NCBI GenBank assembly: GCA_944377765.1
Contig: CALWFX010000091.1
Span: 1 to 18,265 of the forward strand
Source of the DNA: an uncultured Clostridia bacterium
GTDB lineage: Bacteria; Bacillota; Clostridia; Christensenellales; UBA1242
Direction of reading: 5' to 3'
DNA: 18,265 nt
The notes beneath the pieces were generated by a model. That model worked only from the letters and a program-made list of their open reading frames with translations, made no database searches and was not told the origin of the DNA. Positions 15,219 to 18,265 of the stretch are shown piece by piece (the first letter of the stretch is position 1; the number at the start of each line of letters is the position of its first letter). A program made the position numbers and the translations under genes.

Positions 15219-15611
15219 ATGGAAGAAAAAGTTATTAAACCACTTCTTGTTAAACCAATTTTGGAAAAAGTCGTTTTTGAAAAATTGCAAAATCCTCAAA
15301 ATGGGGTTATGGTCAATATTAAACCTGAAGATATGCTTGATATCAGAAAAGTCGGCGAAGAAGTTGTTAGAGTAACACTTACAAGAACTCTTCAAGTTTC
15401 TCCAATGAGTTTACTTAAAGTTGCTGTTTCAATGAGTATTGATATTCCTGTTGATAGCATTGAATTTTCAAGACTCCCTGACCCAAAAGATTACATCAAA
15501 AACAGTCAACCTGTCAGAATTATGCTTGGATATGTTTCAAATTTGATTACTGAACTTACTTTAAATTCAGCAGTTGGACCAATTGTTACTCCACCAAACA
15601 TTCAAGAATAA
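15219..15611 (+). CDS. SecB-like small protein (tentative)
   Basis: A 130-residue soluble protein with no signal peptide or membrane segment. Its ending, LGYVSNLITELTLNSAVGPI followed by VTPPNIQE, resembles the last helix and Pro-rich end of SecB-type export chaperones. The middle alternates beta-prone stretches (VRVTLTRTLQV, LLKVAVSMSIDI), as in the SecB fold, and the start (VKPILEKVVFEKL) resembles the opening strand of clostridial SecB-like proteins. These are pattern impressions, not an alignment; it could be another small conserved protein. AAGGAG at 15206-15211 is 7 nt before the ATG. It has its own promoter and is flanked by a terminator and a tRNA, so it is probably monocistronic. No toxin-antitoxin pair of the kind some SecB-like chaperones serve is adjacent. 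Confidence 0.55.
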   Translation: MEEKVIKPLLVKPILEKVVFEKLQNPQNGVMVNIKPEDMLDIRKVGEEVVRVTLTRTLQVSPMSLLKVAVSMSIDIPVDSIEFSRLPDPKDYIKNSQPVRIMLGYVSNLITELTLNSAVGPIVTPPNIQE

Positions 15612-15657
15612 GTGATATTATCATTTTCTAAATATTTTTTAGATTATTAAAAAAATT

Positions 15658-15688
15658 TTGATAAGTGCAAAAAATTTTAAATTAATAT
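15658..15688 (+). promoter_or_regulatory. Candidate promoter of tRNA-Gly
   Basis: TTGATA (15658-15663) and TAATAT (15683-15688) with a longish 19-nt spacer. Transcription would begin near 15695, so the RNA would open with the hairpin at 15697-15715 and continue into the tRNA. The region is so A/T rich that chance matches are expected. Confidence 0.3.
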
Positions 15689-15696
15689 CTATTTAT

Positions 15697-15715
15697 ATAA
15701 GGCTTTTTGCCTTAT
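15697..15715 (+). repeat. Hairpin abutting the 5' end of tRNA-Gly
   Basis: ATAAGGC (15697-15703) pairs perfectly with GCCTTAT (15709-15715) around a loop of five T. Only 2 nt separate it from the tRNA. Just three T follow the stem, so it is a poor terminator and may be a leader or processing hairpin. Confidence 0.6.
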
Positions 15716-15717
15716 TT

Positions 15718-15791
15718 GCGGACATAGTACATCGGTAGTATATGGTCTTCCCAAGGCTGAGAGGTGGGTTCGACTCCCATTGTCCGCTCCA
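15718..15791 (+). tRNA. tRNA-Gly(CCC)
   Basis: A 74-nt cloverleaf with encoded CCA. The acceptor stem GCGGACA (15718-15724)/TGTCCGC (15781-15787) is perfect. The D arm is GTAC/GTAT around ATCGGTA. The anticodon loop TTCCCAA gives anticodon CCC, reading GGG. The T arm is GTGGG/CCCAT with loop TTCGACT. The discriminator is T, then CCA. The anticodon stem TGGTC/GGCTG is odd: three of its five pairs are G-U wobbles. Everything else looks functional. Confidence 0.9.
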
Positions 15792-15792
15792 T

Positions 15793-15863
15793 GAGAAAAA
15801 ACTGCGCTATAACTCGTTTTCAAACAAGTTTGAAAAGCATCGTCTTTTCGCTTGTTTTTTCTC
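15793..15863. repeat. Nested inverted repeats immediately behind tRNA-Gly
   Basis: GAGAAAAAAC (15793-15802) is perfectly complementary to GTTTTTTCTC (15854-15863). Inside it lie a 9-bp hairpin, TTTTCAAAC/GTTTGAAAA (15817-15825, 15828-15836), and a competing pairing of GAAAAG (15832-15837) with CTTTTC (15844-15849). No gene is credible here. The stretch starts 2 nt after the tRNA CCA and may be part of the same transcript. Confidence 0.6.
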
Positions 15864-15868
15864 TATAT

Positions 15869-15914
15869 GCGACCAAACGCAACTCGCAAAAAATTGGCGA
15901 GTTGGTCGCAACTC
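15869..15914. ncRNA. Candidate structured RNA with two mutually exclusive hairpins
   Basis: CAACTCGC (15880-15887) pairs with GCGAGTTG (15897-15904), and GCGAC (15869-15873) with GTCGC (15905-15909) can extend this across a bulge. The same GAGTTG (15899-15904) can pair instead with a second CAACTC copy (15909-15914) around a 4-nt GTCG loop. The block is clearly richer in G+C than its surroundings. I cannot assign it to a known RNA family. From here to 16067 I see only a weak hairpin (TTTCATT/AATGAAA, 15964-15980), the terminator-like stem at 16013-16043, and AT-rich sequence. Confidence 0.4.
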
Positions 15915-16012
15915 TATTGCTAAGAAGGTCGTTGAAAGATGGAAAGGTAAGCATGAAGTTTGTTTTCATTTTTAATGAAATTTGCTAGGTTTATATCTTT
16001 TATATTTTTAGC

Positions 16013-16053
16013 AAAAGATTGTTTGTTTATAAAAAAATCTTTTATAGTTTTTG
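16013..16053 (+). terminator. Possible terminator before the nitroreductase gene
   Basis: AAAAGATT (16013-16020) pairs with AATCTTTT (16036-16043) around a 15-nt AT-rich loop and is followed by T-rich sequence. The long loop makes it weak. It would end any transcript coming from tRNA-Gly and the structured block. Confidence 0.35.
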
Positions 16054-16067
16054 AGTAAGTAAAAAAT

Positions 16068-16096
16068 TTGTTGTTTAATTTTTCTTGTGATATAAT
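16068..16096 (+). promoter_or_regulatory. Promoter of the nitroreductase gene
   Basis: TTGTTG (16068-16073) and a perfect TATAAT (16091-16096) with a 17-nt spacer, plus an extended -10 TG (16088-16089). Transcription would start near 16103, giving an 11-nt leader that is little more than the ribosome binding site AGGAGG (16103-16108). Confidence 0.75.
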
Positions 16097-16113
16097 TATA
16101 TTAGGAGGAAAAT

Positions 16114-16635
16114 ATGAACGAAGTTATCAAATGTTTGTGTGAAAGAAAAAGTTGCAAAAAATTTAAAAGTGAACAAATAAAAAAAGAAGATTTAGATTTA
16201 ATTTTAAAAGCGGGGACATATGCTCCATGTGGAAAAGGTTTGCAATCGCCAATTATTTTAGTAATACAAGATAAACAGAAAATTGAAAAACTTTCTAAAC
16301 TTAACGCATCAATTTTGGGAGCAAAGGTTGACCCATTTTATAACGCTCCAACAGTTTTAGTTGTTTTGGCAGATAAGAATATTGGAACATATATTGAAGA
16401 TGGAAGTTTGGTTATGGGTAATCTTATGAATGCGGCATACAGTCTTGGTATTGGTTCTTGCTGGATACATCGTGCAAAGGAAGAATTTGAAACAGAAGAA
16501 GGTAAAAAACTTTTAAAAGAATGGGGTGTGAGTGAAAATTATGTTGGTATTGGACATTGTGTTTTAGGTTATGCTGATGGAAATTTACACCCAAACATTA
16601 AAAGAAAGGAAGATTATATTCGATTTATTAAATAA
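16114..16635 (+). CDS. Nitroreductase-family flavoprotein
   Basis: Small FMN-dependent oxidoreductase of the nitroreductase fold, cytoplasmic and probably dimeric, using NAD(P)H. The 173 residues are typical of the short clostridial subgroup. The N-terminal FMN-binding element reads ERKSCKKF (10-17) where the family usually has RRSxRxF. APCGKGLQSP (37-46) corresponds to the family's APSxxNxQPW region, and the helix with GSLVMGNLMNAAYSLGIGSC (97-116) followed by WIHR is diagnostic. The C-terminus has VLGYADG (150-156). AGGAGG lies 5 nt before the ATG and a strong extended -10 promoter precedes it. The stop codon overlaps a hairpin that abuts tRNA-Pro. The natural substrate (nitro compound, quinone or flavin) cannot be predicted. 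Confidence 0.9.
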   Translation: MNEVIKCLCERKSCKKFKSEQIKKEDLDLILKAGTYAPCGKGLQSPIILVIQDKQKIEKLSKLNASILGAKVDPFYNAPTVLVVLADKNIGTYIEDGSLVMGNLMNAAYSLGIGSCWIHRAKEEFETEEGKKLLKEWGVSENYVGIGHCVLGYADGNLHPNIKRKEDYIRFIK

Positions 16636-16653
16636 AAGACTTCTTAGTCTTTT
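16634..16653 (+). terminator. Hairpin between the nitroreductase gene and tRNA-Pro
   Basis: AAAAGACT (16634-16641) pairs perfectly with AGTCTTTT (16646-16653) around a TCTT loop, overlapping the TAA stop (16633-16635). The T-tract is only four bases and the tRNA starts 3 nt later. It may be a leaky terminator or a processing hairpin. Confidence 0.5.
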
Positions 16654-16656
16654 AAA

Positions 16657-16732
16657 CGAGATGTAGCGCAGTTGGTAGCGCATGCGGTTCGGGACCGTGA
16701 GGCCGTGGGTTCAAATCCCGCCATCTCGACCA
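16657..16732 (+). tRNA. tRNA-Pro(CGG)
   Basis: A 76-nt cloverleaf with encoded CCA. The acceptor stem CGAGATG (16657-16663)/CATCTCG (16722-16728) is perfect. The D arm is GCGC/GCGC around AGTTGGTA. The anticodon arm TGCGG/CCGTG has loop TTCGGGA, so the anticodon is CGG, reading CCG. The T arm is GTGGG/CCCGC with loop TTCAAAT. The discriminator is A, then CCA. No clear promoter of its own is visible. Confidence 0.95.
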
Positions 16733-16756
16733 TTAATTATTAAAACTTATATTAAT

Positions 16757-16780
16757 TAGTTGCATTATATTATGCAACTA
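16757..16780. promoter_or_regulatory. Perfect 9-bp palindrome over the YwaF-like gene's promoter
   Basis: TAGTTGCAT (16757-16765) is repeated inverted as ATGCAACTA (16772-16780) with a 6-nt centre. It contains the likely -35 box TTGCAT (16761-16766), and a TATTAT -10 box lies 17 nt on (16784-16789), just beyond the palindrome. No T-tract follows, so it is more like an operator than a terminator, although it also lies 24 nt behind tRNA-Pro. Confidence 0.5.
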
Positions 16781-16829
16781 CTGTATTATAATTATGTAAT
16801 TTGTTTATGCTAATGAAAAGGAGTTTGTC

Positions 16830-17684
16830 ATGCTTGATTTTCTTTCTTTCACAATTGAAAACACACCAAAGATTTTTGGGTTAGTTCATTTTTTGATGCT
16901 TGGAATTTTTATTATACTTGTTGTTTTAATATGTGTCTTTTTAAGGAAAACAACAGACAAACAAAATAAAATTATTCTTTTATTTTTTGGTTTTTGGCTT
17001 TTACTTTTTGAAATATTAAAACAGACAATTTTAATTTATGACCAAGGTAATTTTGAATATGATTGGCAACATCTTCCACTTCAACCTTGCAGTGCTGTTA
17101 TGTATACTATTATTCTTGCAGGTTTTCTTTCCACAAGTAAAAAGGCAGAAAAATTTAATCAATATTTATATGCTTTTATAGCAGTTTATGGATTTTTCTC
17201 TGGAATATCTGCAATTGTTATGCCATCTGCGATTTTTAACACACATTATATTTTAATGCTTTATCAATCAGTTCAGCATCACATGGTTTTGTCATTACTT
17301 GCAATTTATCTTTTTGTCAGCAAAAGGATTCGTCCATCATTTAAAACTTTCCTTAAAGGCGGAGCTGTTTTTCTTGTTTGGTGTGCATTCGGCTTAATTT
17401 TAAATTTAATATTATATGCTATTACAAAAAATCCTGAAATAAACCTTATGTATATGGGACCTTATACTATATGGCAAATTCCACTTGTCAGCGATTTTGT
17501 TAAAATTACAAATCCTTGGCTTTTCATTCCATTTTATCTTGCCATTTATTCACTTGCTTCACTTCTTTCAATGTATGTTTATTTTGGAATTGAACAACTT
17601 GTATGTTTAATTGCAAGAAAGATAAGTGGAAGGAAAAAGAAAGATACAGAAGAAGTTTCAAGCGGAGATAATTTAGAACAATAA
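16830..17684 (+). CDS. YwaF/TMEM164-like integral membrane protein (TIGR02206 type)
   Basis: Polytopic membrane protein of 284 residues resembling the YwaF (TIGR02206) family, related to eukaryotic TMEM164. About seven hydrophobic segments lie at roughly 15-38, 47-69, 89-101, 112-132, 150-164, 177-198 and 234-258. Family landmarks are FWLLLFEILKQ (55-65), the HLPLQPCS motif (81-88, with C87) and the His pair H150-H151. TMEM164 has been reported to act as an acyltransferase using a conserved Cys and His; whether the bacterial proteins share that is unknown. The tail after 262 is charged (GRKKKDTEEVSSGD) and probably cytoplasmic. AAGGAG at 16818-16823 is 6 nt before the ATG. It stands alone, with a palindrome over its promoter and a terminator after it. 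Confidence 0.8.
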   Translation: MLDFLSFTIENTPKIFGLVHFLMLGIFIILVVLICVFLRKTTDKQNKIILLFFGFWLLLFEILKQTILIYDQGNFEYDWQHLPLQPCSAVMYTIILAGFLSTSKKAEKFNQYLYAFIAVYGFFSGISAIVMPSAIFNTHYILMLYQSVQHHMVLSLLAIYLFVSKRIRPSFKTFLKGGAVFLVWCAFGLILNLILYAITKNPEINLMYMGPYTIWQIPLVSDFVKITNPWLFIPFYLAIYSLASLLSMYVYFGIEQLVCLIARKISGRKKKDTEEVSSGDNLEQ

Positions 17685-17716
17685 AGATTTTAGTTTTAAA
17701 ATTAAAATCTTTTTTA
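17683..17716 (+). terminator. Intrinsic terminator after the YwaF-like gene
   Basis: AAAGATTTTA (17683-17692) pairs with TAAAATCTTT (17703-17712) around a 10-nt loop, followed by further T to 17716. The stem begins inside the TAA stop codon (17682-17684). Confidence 0.7.
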
Positions 17717-17749
17717 TTTTTAGAGCATTTTCTTTTAATATCATATAAA

Positions 17750-17755
17750 TATAAT
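17750..17755 (+). promoter_or_regulatory. -10 box for the last gene
   Basis: A perfect TATAAT lies 21 nt before the ATG at 17777. I see only T-rich, non-consensus sequence at the matching -35 position. Confidence 0.4.
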
Positions 17756-17776
17756 GATTATTAAAGGAGTTTTAAT

Positions 17777-18265
17777 ATGCTAAAAGGTCCATATGATAGA
17801 ATTTGTGTTAAAACTGATGATACTCTTAAAAACGCAAGTTTGAATATTGAAAAATTGTTCGAGCTTCATTTGGAACTTATAAGTGTGCTTGCATTTTTAA
17901 ACAAAAACGATATAAATTTTGAAAAGTGGCATGAAAATAATATTGGGATAACACTTAAGGATATGTGCAAGGTTTTCAAAAATATGTCATTGCCATGCTT
18001 AAATTCTTTGAATTGTGATTTAAATGTTTACAAGCAAAAACTTGGGTGTTATGAGAAAAGAAAGGATAATTTGGAATTTAAAGTGATTGATATACCAAAT
18101 AATACATTTCTAGGCTTTATAAATTCAGGGCATATTTCAAGAGAAAGTAAATTTTTAAGTTTATCGGCATATTTTAAAATGAAATTGGATTCAATAAGAA
18201 TTTTGACTGATAAAATTTCTGAGAACTGGAAAGATGATCAGTTTTTTGAGTATAAATATCGTTTA
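17777..18265 (+). CDS. Unrecognised protein, 3' end cut by the window
   Basis: The frame is open from ATG at 17777 to the last base, 163 codons with no stop. AAGGAG at 17764-17769 lies 7 nt before the ATG, and a TATAAT box and the preceding terminator support an independent gene. I do not recognise it. It starts MLKGPYDRICVKTDDTLK. It is soluble-looking and mixed helical, with several cysteines (C10, C64, C74, C79, C91) but no metal-binding spacing, signal peptide or membrane segment. A hydrophobic FLGFINSGH lies near 111-119 and a Lys/Leu-rich helix near 128-147. Composition matches the neighbouring genes, so nothing suggests recent transfer. A family assignment needs the missing C-terminus. 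Confidence 0.65.
   Translation, partial: MLKGPYDRICVKTDDTLKNASLNIEKLFELHLELISVLAFLNKNDINFEKWHENNIGITLKDMCKVFKNMSLPCLNSLNCDLNVYKQKLGCYEKRKDNLEFKVIDIPNNTFLGFINSGHISRESKFLSLSAYFKMKLDSIRILTDKISENWKDDQFFEYKYRL

Noticed and set aside
15771..15791. Integration (att) site at the 3' end of tRNA-Gly
   Set aside because: No second copy of the tRNA 3' end is found in the window, and no integrase or phage gene is nearby.
15742..15988. Two overlapping + strand open frames of 77 and 74 codons
   Set aside because: Both begin inside tRNA-Gly, have no ribosome binding site, overlap each other in different frames and run through the inverted-repeat block. The tRNA and RNA structure explain the region better.

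Overview
This is an AT-rich window (roughly 30% G+C by eye) with standard UGA stops and strong AGGAGG-type ribosome binding sites. The gene content (rel next to hemZ, rpsO followed by pnp, a YwaF-like protein, a lipoprotein built on InlB-type B repeats) points to an uncultured low-GC Bacillota/Clostridia-type bacterium, plausibly from the gut. That placement is inference; no 16S gene or other decisive marker is present. No CRISPR array, integrase, transposase or phage gene is visible.

Layout. 1-4619: a tight + strand operon, rel ((p)ppGpp synthetase whose hydrolase domain looks dead), hemZ (radical SAM, translationally coupled to rel) and an LD-carboxypeptidase of the S66/MccF family. 4620-7310: promoter and leader, rpsO, an intrinsic terminator, pnp, another terminator. 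7311-11954: a promoter and one large TTG-started gene for a 1446-residue surface lipoprotein with B repeats, a 534-bp tandem duplication and two related beta-sandwich-like domains that seem to be inserted into a DUF6273-like domain. A bidirectional terminator at about 11979-12014 separates it from a - strand block (12016-13945): a three-helix membrane protein with its own promoter, and upstream a HAD-like phosphatase plus a PflX-type radical SAM protein that overlap by 17 bp. The 87-bp gap at 13946-14032 is divergent and leads on the + strand to a GT2 glycosyltransferase with a TPR-like tail. 15113-16113: a SecB-like small protein, tRNA-Gly(CCC), and an unexplained, GC-richer block rich in inverted repeats. 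16114-18265: a nitroreductase, tRNA-Pro(CGG), a YwaF/TMEM164-like membrane protein with a palindrome over its promoter, and an unrecognised gene running off the window end.

Working together: rel, rpsO and pnp are stringent-response, ribosome and RNA-turnover housekeeping. The LD-carboxypeptidase, lipoprotein, glycosyltransferase and YwaF-like protein concern the envelope. The HAD/PflX pair is a small translationally coupled unit of unknown substrate.

The most interesting observations are the hydrolase-dead Rel that keeps the RXKD synthetase motif, a near-consensus promoter placed so that the HAD gene should be leaderless, the structured element behind tRNA-Gly with mutually exclusive hairpins, hairpins abutting the 5' ends of both tRNAs, and the split DUF6273-like domain of the lipoprotein. 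None amounts to a clear new defence or mobile system.
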